DNA of 64,000 nt from Linepithema humile (GCF_040581485.1 NC_090132.1:25617911-25681910), one strand, 5' to 3'. Counted from the stretch's first letter, positions 13,101 through 26,330 are shown. Translations and numbers: made by a program. The notes: a model not told the origin generated them from the sequence alone.

Positions 13101-16100
13101 AGAAAAGAGAAATGCAGATTCGTATCGCAACTCTGAGATTTCGTCATCGCAATACACAACGGAATGTACAAGTCACGGGCGTATCTCTCGTAGCATACTG
13201 ATATGAGGAGATGACACGCAGCAGGATGCCGGGCTCTAAGTTAGCATATCATCTTTTAAAAATCGAAAGTTACATCAACACTATTCTACTTGCATCCGCA
13301 TAATTCCTGTTTTATAATTTTTGCAAATTTATTTCATAACAAACAATAAGAAAAGCCATTCTATTAACGGAAAACAAAAACCTCAAACATGCCAATAATA
13401 TTATTTACAAAATGTGAAATGTTAGGAGGTTATCGCAGGAAAGCGTTGAAAACTCTACACGCTTCCCCTCGGCTCTCCTATTGCTTAAAAGATAAAAGCA
13501 ATTAATATTCGTCAAGAGAGTCTTCAAAATTAACCATAATGCTGAGTCAATTTTGCTGTCATTTGACGATTCTAATTATTTCCAAATGGTTTAAAGTATT
13601 AAAAAGCCACTATACTACATAATTTCCATACATTTTTTTCTTTATAGATTTGATGAGCGCATAATTAGTAATTATATAATCTTTTTTATTGAATTGTGCT
13701 CAAAGTGAGAGGGCTAGTTAGGCAGACGTTCTTTAACAAGTAAAGAGACAATTAAAATATTGTCAAGAAGTTTTCGATTTGTCGTTTCGTATTTTGTGTT
13801 AAACACTTTGTATAAAACAATAGTTAAAGAAAATGTTACACGTCGGCTATTCAGACGGCGGACAAAGAATATACATGCCATCGCTTTCTAGTTCATTCAA
13901 TTCATTCATTTGAATGAAAGCGCATTTAATTTGCGAGTCATCACTGCAAAACATCACTGTAGGGAAATTCTACTCTTAGAAAATGACATTCATTCCGCGC
14001 AATAGAAGTAAAAAAGAATCACGCTTGGGTGAGATCCGGAGCAGAGCGTCGACTTATGCAGAGCATTACGCTACCGGCGACGTGCGAAAGGACGCGTGCG
14101 CATTTAAAAAGATCCTCTCGAAGGACGACAGCTATACATTATCCCGAGACTATAGGACCGCTCTCTCGCTTTCGCTGCGTCGACACGCCTGGTATGCATG
14201 GTAACTATCAGAGATTCGAGCGAGAGAGCGAGCGAGTGAGCGGGCTTATTCTCTGCCTTCATACTCCTCTCTCGAGCGCAAATTCTCTGCCTGTTGTTTA
14301 CCGGATATTAAACGCCGCGTTATTATCCGACGTATGCATGCGGACGCGTTGAGCGGAGGAGCATGCTGGGCGCGTGCGATGTCATTAGCATCGTTAATAT
14401 CAATGGCTCTTTTCTCATGAATGTCAAGCCAACTGGCGAGAGAATCGAACTGCGCGTTTGTGGATCTTGAACAAACACACAAGGCGTCAATTCTGCACCG
14501 AGCAACACGAAAAAGATACTCCTGACAAGAAGAAAAATGTATTCTTATTATGCGATATTATTCCTCTTTGTCTCTCTACTTTTTTTTTTAGGATAATAGC
14601 TCTCGGCAAATGTTAAGTTACCGTGACTAACGTGGTTACGTAAAGCAATTTGTTATACGACAAAAACGGCAAGCTCAGTTTGGCTGGCAATGCCGACAGC
14701 GATTTTCACGGGTCACCTTTCATTCTGCGATAAAGTGGAACGCGGATTTCGTCAGAGAGACGAGAGGCACACGATCACACGTGGGAGAGAGAAAAGATCA
14801 CACAAGTGCAAAGATGTATGATATTTTACTTACGCTTCGCAGTACGGCTGTTTGTTGAAACCCTTGTATGTGCGCATATTCAGGGTCATACTGCAACCCT
14901 GACACTTGAAACATTGTTTGTGCCATATCTGTAACAAGGAAAGATCCACTATTAGCATTCCAGATGGATTTGTCAATCTCACATAAATAAAAAACAAAGT
15001 GAAACGAACGGAGAATCCGAAAAATAAATCATGTGACACGGTTATTTAATTTAAGCAACACGTAATCCGCATTGTATGAGTCACGATCCGATATCATACC
15101 ATATGTAGCATGTTTCATCATTAAAGTTTTCAGCGATTATGTTGACGAATGTTGCAAACATTTCTATAAATATTAAATATTGTTCTTTAACCGTGAAACT
15201 TTAGTTCGATGCGCTAAAAATATACTTCGATTAATATCGCTAAAAATGTAAGAAGACAAAAATCAATTATTCGATAAAATTATAAATTCTCCTAATAATT
15301 CCGCGCCAGATAGATAAGAGAAGATCTTAGTGATCTTTTTCTCATATATTCTTAGATATCATAAATGAAATCACTCTACAAATCACTATCAACGATCTCC
15401 TTTGTACTTCGTTTCACGAAATAATCACGTGCCAATAATTGTATACCTCAACTTCTCTCGCAGAGTTAACTATAAGAAGTCGACAACAAATACGATCGTT
15501 TAATATCCAAGATAAGATCCTCCAGACGGCTAATGAGATTAAAAGTGCACTTATTATAACCTTCTTCTCTCCTTCCTGTCGCAAGGACGAAGAGGCTAAG
15601 CGGCATTTAGTTAGATCTCGAACCGGCTGTCACAATCAACCCTGCACTACGTTATACTCGATTTGTCATTGACAAATAGAGTACGTGACATTCGTGTTAC
15701 ACTTGTAACGAGCATTGACCAAATATGTCTGCCGCAATCTAGCAGCTGTGCGTAATCATTCTGCCATAATCTTTCTCACGAACTATGTTAAGATGTTCCG
15801 AACGAGAATAGTGAAGCGTTATTACGAAGTTTACGGTAAGATTGGATTGCTAATACCAGTTTGCCTAACGTTCTTGCACCGCAATTTAACTCTGCATTTA
15901 TGCTCTATAATAATCTTTCTAACAAGTAAAATATCAAACGTCGAATGACAGATGCGATAAATTACACTTTATTTAGTAATTAATATTGTAAGTTGTTCGT
16001 AATAATAATTACGAAATATATACTGATCATTTTTCTTTTTTTAATATGTAAAATAGTAAATTCTTGCTTGCGGATATTACATATTTTAATTCTTCGTAAA

Positions 16101-19100
16101 ATTTTTGATAATTATATTTTAATATGTTTGTCAATAATTTATTATTGTAACTATTTTCTGTTATTTTAAATAATATATTAGAAAAATCATATATTAAATC
16201 TAATATTTTATTATACTTGTAAATTCTATGAAATTTCCTCGATATTTTTAATCACAATATTATTTTATCACAATATTAATCGTTTGCGAAATAAAAAAGT
16301 TCCCGATGGTTGAAGTTACGGTTACACTTCTAATTGTGAAAAGTTTAGACTTGAGCTGATATAAAGCTGTATTGTTATAAAGAGATAAAATTAAGACGAT
16401 TGCTGCAGATGTATGGGTTGTTAGAGATTCTCTGGAATAATAAGCTTTGTTTTAACTGGACAAAGCACATGTACAGCTTGATTCATCGCAGTCACATATT
16501 AAGCTAATCCGTACAATCGAAGGTCATCGCAGTCGTCTCGAGATCCCCGACAATCGGCAAGGCCGTTCTCAGGAATCGACAAAGGTTACAGATCGCGAGA
16601 AAACGTAATCACTGACAATCTGATCTTGATAGTCTCGGAATATGTGACTCATTACATAAAATGAGTCAATTTCGCAACTTCCTTATTACGCTCCATGTTG
16701 GAGAACGGCAGAAATAGCAACCTTCGAACTGTTAGATATCGTTTTGCGTAATAGCGATAAATTACTGCTCAATGCAACAAAAATACGGATAATATTAAAA
16801 AAAGGTTTCGAAGTCACTTTACGCTCATTAGTTGCTTTTCCACTCATTTTACAATCGCTAGCCCGCGATTTTCTCATAGAACTTCCTTCGTTGCAAAATA
16901 ACATTGAAGACAGGAAGTTGAAAGGCACGGCACAACGTGCTTTAATGATTCTTTCAAAAGCCACTTATGTTAGAAAATAATTGTGGGGACAAAATAAAGC
17001 GGATCTCTAAAGCAATCTTGTGAGGCTAAATTTTGCATCGATAACAAAAAGTTTCATAATATTCTATTCGCGCTCTCGTAGCAAATGGTTTATTGCGAAA
17101 ATTTCACAAGCAACCAGTTAGTTGCTGCGTAGAGCCATGACTGTTTCAGAACAAAGCCAGATTATTTATAATGTTTTAAATTTATATCAATATACAAGTT
17201 AATAAATTATACAATTTACTTCGCATGATTTAAAATTTTCGTGCCGTTATTGACAATCGCCATGGATATATGGATTGTGCTTATTATCGTTATCAAATAA
17301 ATCAAAGAAAATTTCTAGATCTGTCGAAAGATCGGAACTACCGAAAACGTTTGACTGCCTAATCGTAACTGCCTTTTCAAGTTTTGAAAAGTTATCTTAA
17401 AGAAGAGAAAAACATGATCGTTTACTGACAAAATATGTAAAAGTAGAATAATTATTTTTTAAATAATCTCAATTGGCCAGTAATTACGCGATAACTTGAG
17501 CATTTATCTTATCTTTAAAAAGACGTAAGACAGAGATGACAAACAAACGTCACTCCGCCGCGACGTTACAACATCAAAACATCGTAAAGAAAAAGTTTCA
17601 TCGAATAACTGAAACTTGCTCTTAATTCCGCGAAATGTAGGCGAAACGGAGAGAAAGAGAATGATCGTATTAAATAAAACATCGTCTACGGAATTTCTTT
17701 TTCAAAGCGCGGCACGTTTCGGCTTCTAGACGGCGGCGGATCAGGTCGCCGATGTCAATTCACGGGACGATGCCGGAATGCGGCTGCCAATGAATGCAAC
17801 GGTACCTTATTTGTATCGTGGGACTATTATTAATCACGGACACGACATTGTCCTCCGCTTTCGATTCGCAAAAAATATATTGCACAAACGACGTTTCAGA
17901 CGATACAACCGTTCTCTTTTTCTGTGACGTTTTACGGAATTAAGAACAAAAGTTTCACTGTTCGATGAAATTATTTTCTTCACGATGTTTTGATCTTGTA
18001 ATATACTGACATGGTTAAAGTCACGTTTGTGTGTATTGTGTTTCTCGCCTTTATTTATCTTACATAATTGCTACAAGAAGCACGTATATTGTATTGTTGG
18101 ATTCGATTGAAACATCGATCATTTTACCTGCTCACAATTAGAAATTGATTTCACGTTTTACTGCCGCATTCGTGTTTGGTATGTTGCAATTAGGATTTAT
18201 ATGTTCAAAAAAAGTTATAAAGACGCCAAAACTAATGACTCAAGAAAAAAACGAATAAACGCAAAGATAAAAGATATTTATAGGAAATTTAAAGCGCGTT
18301 TCAGAAACACATAAATAATTGTTATGAATCTGCCATATTGTTAGTATTTTGCTGGAAGTGCTCTTTAAATTTTCTATAAAAATCAAATTTACTGTCAATT
18401 TACCAACATTTGACTATCTAATTCTTCTTGTTCTTAGAGAACTAGAAGTATATAAATCTTTTTAAAATCTTGTTTTTAATTTATAAGATTATAATATATA
18501 TAAAGCAGTCTGATAATGCAGTTTCGATAAGAAATCTGTACAAAGAAAATAATCGTAGGTTTTCTTGACCAAATACTTTCACCCGATTTCGGAATGCTTT
18601 TCGTCCGTATGCAAGGCTCTTGTTTCGCAAGTTATCGTATTTATAGTCGCTGTATGTAAGTACAGTGTCCTGGATTAAGAAGAGAGCGGTCTGCATACGG
18701 CAAAACCTGCTCGACGATACGCTGGAATATGACCTTAATTATGCGCTTAGGTGAAAAGCGATTTAATATTTCGATAAGGAAATCGCAGGAAAACTCGAAA
18801 TTTCAATAATGATTGCGCTCTTTAACGCCTGCATATTTTTCCACCGTTGACGCTTTGCGAGTTACATCTTGATGATTTTTTGGCGCCACACAAATTTCGG
18901 TACTAATTAAGAATAGAACACACTATAATTGCATAAATAATTTGTTTTGAAAAAAATATCTATTTTATTATTTTCATAATAAACATTCGAGACTCTATTT
19001 TCCTGGTGCTTTAAGAAATTGACGAGCTGTTAAAATTTGTCATAGAGAATTTAAAGAAGAAGACATAATATCAACAGTACGAAAAAATACATTTTCGCTT

Positions 19101-22100
19101 AAAAGCCGAGGAAGAACAGCGCTTAAACCAACACTGTTATCGAAAGTGAAAGTTCGGCCAGTGAATTGTCGAGGTAAGTGGCGGTTGGTGGAACAATGAC
19201 AACCGGGTGATTTCGTGTAACTTTCTTAACAAGCTAAATATTGAACGTATTATACGGCAGAGGCTCGAATACAAATTATACCTAATTTAATTATTGCTCA
19301 AAGAGGAAATAAAATCGACTTATGACATTTTGTATTACGCAATCTAATGCAAAGATATAATTATTTGCACTCTATCTCTCAAACGCACACTCTCACTCAC
19401 GCCACCTAACCAGGTCCTCAATGCAAAGATATAAAGGGAGATATTAAGCAATTAAATATGATCTCGAGTATCTATGTCTTATCTGCTCTTGTCTGATTAA
19501 AATTTAAGTATCACTGCATTAGTTATCGCGCGCGTGTATTAATAAAACCGCACTATTGCTGGATTGTGCCGTGTTCTCTGCTTATTAATACGATTCTTGA
19601 TAAAACGTACGTCACAACATTAAAATACATTAAAATTGATTTATAAACGTGTTAATAGCAAAAAAACTTGTTAATCTAAGAATAGTCTCGTTTTTTTCCG
19701 CTCGTTTAAGAAATCACGTACATAATCGTTATATTCACGCCTTCGCAATTGACGATGAGAAACAACCGGATGCCGCACCGCATCGTTGGCATAGCAGGAA
19801 TATTTAATGACTGACGACCAACGGATCCAGAAAAACGAGAAATCAGGCCGTTTAATCGAATTGCGGTTAATAGAACGTAAAGAGCATTCCAAATAAATCG
19901 AGAACCAAAAGTTTAGCCGCGATAAATTTCACGAATAATCCAGAATATGTTTTAATATCACCTCGATAATTAATGAAGCAGTGATAATGATCTTGTTCGC
20001 ATATAAAAAATAAGTACAAAGGAATGTGAGAATTTCAACGTACATCGAGATAAATAAAAATCAATTCTATCGAAATAACAGTAAACATGTTGACCATAAA
20101 ATAATGTTTGCTCTGCCGTGAATTATTCGAATCGGTGAATTTCTCGAATGACAGAGAAGCAACAGGTTGGAATCGATTCCCACCTGTTGTGACCGCGCGA
20201 GCGAAACCCACGCAGGGTAAGCCTCAGATCGGAATTCGTTTGCAGTTTCGCTGCAGGTCAACTGCTATATATATACATATCGCACATACAAATCGAAATT
20301 AATACCGTCGTCTTGCACTTGCCGATAAAAATTATTCCGCTTTTGGAAACTATTAAAAATTTATTAATAACAAAATCAATTAGCTTATAGAATTTATATA
20401 AAAATTATTGTTACAATATACGACGAAATTGACGTTTAATTATATAATTAATATTTTCAAGAAGTAATTAATATTTCAGAATTTTTTAAAATAACAATTG
20501 CAGTGTATAAATGTATTGCAATGAAAAAATATTAATTTATAATCAACATAAATATATTGAAAAATACTGAAATTGCTGAGCTTCTAATCAGATCGAAAGG
20601 ATCTTTAAGAAAATAATAATGAAACTCGTCCAAAACATCGAGACATAAATTCAAAACTACGCCCGAAATAATGACAGCTATTTACGATAAAAAAATGTGT
20701 TGCCAATATACAAGAGACAAGAGAAGAGGCTGAAAAACAGACAAGTAACCGCTCTTCACTAATAGAACGTAGATTAATCGTCATGTTACTGATTTTTGTG
20801 TGTGTGTGCGTGCATGTGTAAGTTAGAACATGGGTAGAATGCGGGTTGCATAACGCGAGATAAGAAAAGAAATAAACAAGATGCCTAGTAAATTTAAGCA
20901 TCCCCAAGCATTAATATCTTTGCTCATTTGACATCCAACATAACTCTTTACTGCTTGTACTGTTTTGCTACAATTTTCACACGTATTTTGCTGCACTGCT
21001 ATCATTTGTAATAATTACGAAAACGTTTGCACAAAGATAAATTAATGAAAGCAACGCGTGTAATTATATCTGCTGTGCGTAAATTATTTAAAAATTGCCC
21101 CTTATACACAACAGTGAAAGTAAAATCTTGAATTAATGTGTGTTTAAAAGATTCCAGAAACACGCGGCATTGAAGCTATACAGACTTTTCGTCCAAGAAT
21201 AAAAGTTCGGTCGGAAAGGTCATTCTAACTGCGATGGGCAGGCGTTCGACTATTAGAAAGTAACGCACGCAAAGGGAGAGAAAGAAGCCAAAAGACACCA
21301 CTGGTTTATCGCGAGTTTTCATAAAAGTTTCCTCGCCTCGCCCGACGAGGAAGAGACCGGCTAACTACGAACATTTTCCTTTATTAAACCCTTCACCTTA
21401 ATTATCTCTCGTGTACGCTTTAACTCGTGCGCCTGTTACGTTATGGGTCCCATCTCAATTCCTTCTCATATCGCGCCATACTCCTATTTCTTTCTTTTCT
21501 CTTTCCTCCGTTTATCCAAGTGAACGGGAAAGAGATGCAGTTGCAACCGCAATTTCACGAGACATAGAGAACGCGCGGTGGGAACAGGCGTAAGCTCGGG
21601 TGTAAACAACGATCTACACGCGAAGTACGTAAAACCGCTTCACAAGTAATCTAACGAGAAAAAAGGTAATCGCTACTTTCAGTTTGTCTTAAAATTTAAA
21701 TCGAGTAATTTGTGTATTTAATAATATGCAACGAAATTGTTGAATGAGAAAATATTTATTCCAAATTGCTACACTAGATATTAAAAAATATTCGAATAAT
21801 TTGTTTAGAATTTAAAAAATTTTATAACACAAAATCTGGTGAACGTTATGAAATCTGATTGACTAAAATTAATTGATATTTCTTAGAATATCTTTCTTTT
21901 TCATGAAATAAGCTTCACGTTGCGGTGCAAGATTTCCTTTTGTTCCCTTTGTGGGAGGCGCCAAAAACGGATGCGTGCGCGATAAATACACGCGGCGCAG
22001 GAGAGGATTTAGAAAAAACCAACGTAGCGATCATGCGGCCCGATACATCCAAATTTAGAATGCTGACTTCCTCTATCTCCTCTCGAACGCCCGAAACTCG

Positions 22101-25100
22101 TTCTCGTGGCGCGGAATACCGCCCACGTGATTTAAACCCCGTTAACTCGCCTGGTGGGTTTTATTAACCCTCTAATAGCGAGCGGTGTAACTGAGATACG
22201 TCTCAAACATCACCTACGCGGTTACTTTTAACTCTTATCTTATTAATACGATACTTATTAATAAGTCTTATTAATAAGTATCTTATTAATAAGTCTCTCA
22301 CCGTAGTCGCGGAATAAAATGACAAAATTGTATAAATTATTCACTGCCCAAGACTTCATTTAGAGCAGATATAAAAAAATATAAAAATAATTTACTGACT
22401 AGAATAAGGATACAAAAATATACCCGCGGATTAAATGGATAATAAAAATAATAGCAAACCGATTATCTTAAATAAAGACAGACGCACAGCTCCAAAATTC
22501 GTGCGTACAGCTTCGCTTCCGAGTTTATTTCTGATAAAACAAAGTAAATAAATCTTTGGTGCAAAGTCTGTATTTATGGCAGGAAAATTCGGCGTAAAAA
22601 TGACTAAAGGGAAGAGACTCCTCTCCTCCCTTGCTCTGCGAGAGACCGTTCAGTATCGGTCATTCAACGTAAGGATAAACGAGACGAGGAATATCGCAGC
22701 GGAATGGAACGGAGGACGACTCGGTGAGCGGAACTAAACGAGAACGGTACATCCTGTAATCTATCGCAAAAAAACTTTTAGTCCGCTACATAATAAGTCA
22801 ACTGCTTCAACAACAACCGTAAAAAACCAGCTACTGATTAAAGATCTAATTCTGAATAAATAATTCTTTTCTATCATAATTGAAACAAATTTTTCATACA
22901 GCCTTTTTAAGACCATCGTTTGTTCAGCTTCTTTTTTAATTTACAAAAACATATTTAATCAAAATTTACTTTTATGTATACAATAATTAATTGACTCTAA
23001 AAAATTTTGTTAACAATACAATTTAATTTAAAACCCTTCATAATGACGTGGATAAAAATGAAAAAAAGCTGCAAAATTGTCATAAATTTGCGACATAGTT
23101 TCTGTGAAAAACTAATATTATACTTTTTTATCTGTATAAGCGTGTATTTAAATAATAAATTTAAATAAACTGAAGTATTAATATCGCAAGATTGAAATAA
23201 TGCAATCGGATGTTTAATTTAAAACTTCGGAGGAGTGAAGTCGAATAAATTGGCACAGCAAATGATAGTAAATGAGAACTGCACGCATGATCTTTCGTTA
23301 AAAACACTTAGCACGACCCACAAGGATCCGCGCAGAATTCGCTCTGTTCAGAATAGTTTCGAACAAAATGCGACTCATAAATCCGGCATTTCAAGGTTTT
23401 TCCTCGACTAAAGCGGAAGTTGGCACATACAGTGAATGAAGTAAAAGAGCGCTCGCCACATTCCACATGAATGGTGAATGGTTAAAACGAAATAAATTTC
23501 AACGGGAGTTATCTTGAATGGAGTCAGAAGAGTCTACACAACGAGTTGAACGAGAATGCATATCCTGCCATCTTATTGCTCAAAATGCAGCCGACGCGCG
23601 AATACATAAAACTTGTTTCAACAGATATAAACTGAACTATCGTTGGTGTAGTACGTAAGTAACGTCGACCTTCTTTAACTGGTATTCGCGGAATGTCGTT
23701 TCTCGCGTTGCACAATATACGACTTCAGAAAAAAAGCAAATAAATAAAATAAATAAGTGAATAAATAATGTGCTTCATTTTATGCATTTTATGCTGATAT
23801 TTTTTTTATTATTTTTTTTTGAGATTGCTGTCTCTTCCTGTCATAATTTATTTTTTTTTTATTAGGAAAATATAATAAAAAGTAAAATTCTTAATAAATA
23901 TTTTTTAATTATAAATATTAAACTTGTCATGTTCTCAATTTGTAGATACGAGTTATAACGCTGACTGAGCTGGTGTAAAAGCCACTCTATGTGCAGCAAC
24001 TTGCAGTCAAACCATTGCAATCGGTACGCGAACGGTACATCCTGCATGCTCTCCCACTCCATTCCTCTCTGTCTCTCGAAAAATCCTCATACCCGTTCCA
24101 TACACCATAAATAGAATTATATTCAATTATAATGATCGGAAGAGAGAAAATTATACGAGGAAAATCTCCGTAAACAATAGATTCCTATATTATTATAAGT
24201 TAAAAAATGTATCTTTAATAAAAATGTAATTTGATATTTATTCAAGCATTTATCTGGTTCAAAGATCAAATCTATTTTTCGGTAAATCCCATTAAATGTT
24301 CTAAAGTTTTTAAAATTTAACATTATTCTTTAGAAAATTCTATCATTATTATTTTGATCGAGACACTTTATAAATGAGACCAATAAAGCAAATAAACATC
24401 GTGAAAATAGAATCATTGGAACTGGAATCAATTCTCAAGTCAGTCGATGTGCGTGCGACAGGATCGAATGGGACATCCTGCGTCATCTTCTGACCTTTAC
24501 CTCTTTAAATTCTCTTTATTTACCGTGACTAAAAATAAACTCGCCGTTAGCCGCATCCACGTAGCACAATAAATAATCAACACAAAGATCCAGCTAATTC
24601 TATTTGGTGTGTATTATTTCTCTTTATATTTTTAAATATTGTGTGAAATAAATAACAGCAAATTTATTTGAATGCACTAGTCTGACAATTTTCAATACGC
24701 ACTAGTCGTATAATCATTCATATCATATCGTGCCGTGTCTCATCTTTGTGACAGTGTCGGGGACCTTATCAGCGTAGCCTTTGTACGTCAAACTCGCGAG
24801 AACGGCACGGCGTAATAAGTAGACGACTTTTTTTTAGACTCGACTCGTAACGTCAATAAAAATTAAACGTAGTGCATTTTACGACTACGTGTTCGTTCGC
24901 GTGGCGTCGCAGCGCAACAAGTAGACGGCTGGCTCCCTTCGAAGCTAGCATGGAGCGACGTTACACACGCGTGCATCACGCACGCACGCACGCACGCACG
25001 CATGCACGCATGCATGCACGATGGAGAGAGACCGTCGATTGGCATGAAGGCCGCTGGGCCGAGCCCTACTCAATGGAGCCGAACGGGAACAGAACATCTC

Positions 25101-25305
25101 TCCCGCGATGACCCGTTCCCTCGCTCCTTCTCACTTTTTTTTTTATGAAAAGCGCCTCCTTCGAAGTTCAGACTCGAGAATTCGAATTCCGTTCGAGTGC
25201 GACGGACAAAGGGGGATCGAAAGGGAGTTTACGTACCTTGTCGAGGCATTTGAGCTCCTCGATCGGATAGACCGTCTTCTCGCAGCGAGCGCACGTCTTG
25301 CTCAT
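1151..25305 (-). CDS. Lasp: LIM and SH3 domain protein Lasp (6 coding exons)
   Basis: Coding exons in transcript order are 25305-25237, 14928-14834, 4033-3762, 2813-2610, 1676-1498 and 1330-1151. They sum to 999 nt (332 aa plus stop), and every junction keeps frame with GT-AG ends. Exons 1-2 encode one LIM domain: it starts MSKTCARCEKTVYPIEEL, and the two zinc modules carry CARC and CFKCQGC, ending PYCEAH. Exon 3 carries two nebulin-type repeats (SNVKYHAEFEKAKGK and SNVAYHGELEKKA). Exons 4-5 form a low-complexity linker rich in Pro, then Gln/His. Exon 6 is a C-terminal SH3 domain (YRAMYDYEAQDLDEVSF to MLPANYVEP). Known family role: an actin-binding scaffold at cell cortex, focal contacts and muscle Z-discs. 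The exon 4 acceptor is the least certain, but it restores phase exactly. Introns 1 and 2 exceed 10 kb each. Alternative isoforms cannot be excluded. Confidence 0.93.
4913..6539 (-). mobile_element. Tc1/mariner-type transposon with long terminal repeats (IR/DR type)
   Basis: The element is 1627 bp and bounded by TA (4911-4912 and 6540-6541). Its terminal inverted repeats are about 223 bp (4913-5135 and 6318-6539) and begin CAGTGAGTCACAAAATTATT. Each repeat holds a second, inner copy of the tip motif (ACAAAATTATTCGCT outside, ATAAAATTATTCGCT inside). This is the arrangement known from IR/DR elements such as Sleeping Beauty, where transposase binds both sites. The two long repeats are nearly identical, while the transposase between them is broken, so the copy is non-autonomous. 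Confidence 0.93.
5164..6158 (-). pseudogene. Tc1-like transposase, frameshifted and interrupted
   Basis: The fragments read in order on the minus strand. An N-terminal helix-turn-helix (6158-5973, MGRKSKETNLEIRKLI, with SLREIG and STVRYVIKRY) is followed by the first half of the DDE domain (5946-5611, with first Asp in FCDESKFNIWGS). A broken stretch then holds the second Asp in a YQDNDPKH motif. The C-terminal part (5415-5164) contains FDLNLIEMVWNML. At least one stop follows GGHVM, another stop lies further on, and the frame changes between segments. Enzyme class: cut-and-paste DDE transposase, here non-functional. The gene fills almost the whole interior between the terminal repeats. Confidence 0.9.
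7952..8036. repeat. Short hairpin repeat, copy 1
   Basis: This is an imperfect palindrome whose arms contain a GCTAAATATTAGCA-type tip and a GACAGATTGACAG-like stem. The right arm is GACAATATTTG through TAGCATTTTGCT reversed. It belongs to the family also seen at 9991, 31117 and 45949. Confidence 0.65.
9152..9484 (+). CDS. Unrecognised 110-codon ORF inside Lasp intron 2
   Basis: This ORF starts at ATG and stops with TAA. It is higher in GC than the AT-rich DNA on both sides, and its translation is charged and soluble-looking (MSKSRINDGIMSAETAV to KKDSFHIV) with no cysteine cluster, signal peptide or membrane segment. I do not recognise a family. It lies antisense to Lasp in a 10.8-kb intron. 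It may be a small nested gene, an exon of an unseen gene, a retroposed fragment or chance. Only its length and composition support it. Confidence 0.2.
   Translation: MSKSRINDGIMSAETAVRISRESDYVQYYIDAHNVRKVWRNDLPQEKFLRAGLLDSVTAVKSRMASELAARQSCRRQSEAIPLVRILEILVKAETNTHKNSRKKDSFHIV
9991..10073. repeat. Short hairpin repeat, copy 2
   Basis: It starts GCAAAATGTTAGCAATATTG, continues into GACAGATTGACAGCAAATTT, and returns through AACTGTTAATCTGTC. The outer right end is diverged. It is the same family as copies at 7952, 31117 and 45949. Confidence 0.7.
10255..10670. other. GC-richer patch in Lasp intron 2 with overlapping ORFs
   Basis: Composition rises relative to the flanks, and ORFs appear on both strands (10284-10544 plus, 10303-10668 minus). 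The minus-strand ORF has the Lasp transcription sense and could be an alternative exon, but no acceptor/donor pair that would keep Lasp frame is obvious. No domain is seen. Confidence 0.25.
11266..11464 (+). repeat. Direct duplication, unit 1
   Basis: About 200 bp, from CACGCTGTATCGTAGTATTT to the GAAATCATCGTGT end, is repeated in the same orientation at 11997-12196 with a handful of substitutions and length changes in T runs. No terminal repeats or target duplications are evident, so this looks like a local segmental duplication. Confidence 0.9.
11997..12196 (+). repeat. Direct duplication, unit 2
   Basis: This is the second copy of the 200-bp unit at 11266-11464, about 530 bp downstream of the end of the first. 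It is also inside Lasp intron 2. Confidence 0.9.
18330..18417. repeat. Degenerate member of the short hairpin repeat family
   Basis: It contains ATCTGCCATATTGTTAGTAT and, after a spacer, AAATTTACTGTCAATTTACC, which resemble the two arms of the family seen at 9991 and 45949. They are rearranged and diverged. Assignment is tentative. Confidence 0.35.
22236..22300. repeat. TTATTAATAAG palindromic tandem repeat
   Basis: Several head-to-tail copies of a self-complementary unit around CTTATTAATAAG lie in Lasp intron 1. It is a small local palindrome with no coding potential. Confidence 0.8.
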
Positions 25306-25870
25306 CTTTCTCTCCTCTTCTTCTCCGGCTGCGTCTTGCCACACTCTCTTTCTTTCTCTCGCCGTGTATTCACTACCACTCGCGCACTTCAGCTGCTCCT
25401 CCGCGAGTATACGCGCGGAACACACTCGTCTCGTATATTCCGGTTTCTCGGTCCCGAGACACTGAGCAGCATGCACGCCCGCACGCACGTATGTAGGCAC
25501 AACGGAGACGACGAGTCGGTATTGCACGTGCGTGATGCATACACACTAACGACACATCCAACCGGCTGTTGCCGCTGCTGCCGCCGCTGGATAACTAACT
25601 GCCTCGAACTGCCTGCGACGATCGCTGGGTGCCTGCGCCCCAGCCTCGCGACAATCCGGCGGGAAAAACACGTCAGCCGTACTTTCCGATTGACTGTTGA
25701 CGGTGATTTTCACACACACCGTTCGTGTCTCACTCCTGCGTCACCCCGCGCTCTTGCTATTCCTTTTTCCTTGTGCGAGACTCGCGAAAACACAACGTAG
25801 AAACTCTTAAACTGCACGAGCTCCAGCCGCACTGTCCTCTTGTCCTCGCCTAGCCACAAAAAAGCCGTCG
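24860..25870 (-). promoter_or_regulatory. GC- and CpG-rich 5' region of Lasp
   Basis: Base composition changes abruptly from AT-rich intron to GC/CpG-rich sequence around Lasp exon 1 and its likely 5' UTR (25306 to about 25850). This fits a promoter-proximal region of a broadly expressed gene. The long ORF on the opposite strand (25108-25800) is an effect of high GC and overlaps Lasp exon 1 in antisense. No TATA box or start site can be fixed from sequence alone. Confidence 0.5.
24973..25020. repeat. CGCA/TGCA microsatellite
   Basis: A run of CGCA tetramers degrades into TGCA tetramers. It lies in Lasp intron 1 close to exon 1. Confidence 0.9.
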
Positions 25871-26330
25871 AGTGACAGCGATGGTGGGCAGTACTGCGCT
25901 AGTCAATGCAATGACCCGACGTGCACCATGAACGCAGTATCACGTGGTACAATTCGGATGCGTGACTACCATCATTCGGCAAATATCTAGAAACATAAAT
26001 AAATTTTACAATTAAAAACAATTTTCTACTTTTTGTAATATTATTTTAAATGTACGATTTATTGTACTGTTATGACCGACTGAAACTGTCAAAGCATTGA
26101 TAACATAGCGACTACACTAAACTGCAGATGATAAAAACGAAAACTATTTCTTTTAAATATATAAAACTTGACGACGTCAGTTCAACTGATATAGGAATCA
26201 TTAATCGCTGTCTATTAACTGGCGTCCTCTACAAGATTTCATGTAAAAGAAATAATACAAGATAGTTATCATACAATAAAGGATTTAAAAAAACATCTTA
26301 TTTTTGTATACAACACAAATATAAAATTCA
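25871..26330. other. Spacer between the Lasp 5' end and HIBADH 3' end
   Basis: No gene is recognised. The two flanking genes are both on the minus strand, so this short region must hold the HIBADH transcript end and the upstream control region of Lasp. Confidence 0.5.

Larger units (their letters stand above)
4034..14833 (-). other. Lasp intron 2 (10.8 kb)
   Basis: This is an intron between the LIM exon and the nebulin-repeat exon. It contains a decayed Tc1-like transposon (4913-6539), two short hairpin repeats (near 8.0 and 10.0 kb), an unexplained 110-codon ORF (9152-9484), a GC-richer patch at 10.25-10.67 kb and a 200-bp direct duplication (11.3 and 12.0 kb). The remainder is AT-rich with nothing else recognised. 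Confidence 0.85.
14929..25236 (-). other. Lasp intron 1 (10.3 kb)
   Basis: This intron splits the LIM domain in phase 0. Apart from a TTATTAATAAG repeat near 22.26 kb, a microsatellite near 25.0 kb and a degenerate hairpin repeat near 18.35 kb, I recognise no genes or transposons in it. Several short ORFs are present but none shows a domain or a plausible splice context. Confidence 0.8.

Noticed and set aside
20823..21005. 60-codon minus-strand ORF with CENC and a hydrophobic segment
   Set aside because: One CxxC pair and one hydrophobic run in an intron are not enough to support a gene. No splice partners were found.
25108..25800. 230-codon plus-strand ORF, the longest in its area
   Set aside because: It is antisense to Lasp exon 1 and lies in GC-rich promoter DNA where stops are rare. 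Its composition is Arg/Thr/Ser-rich with no domain.
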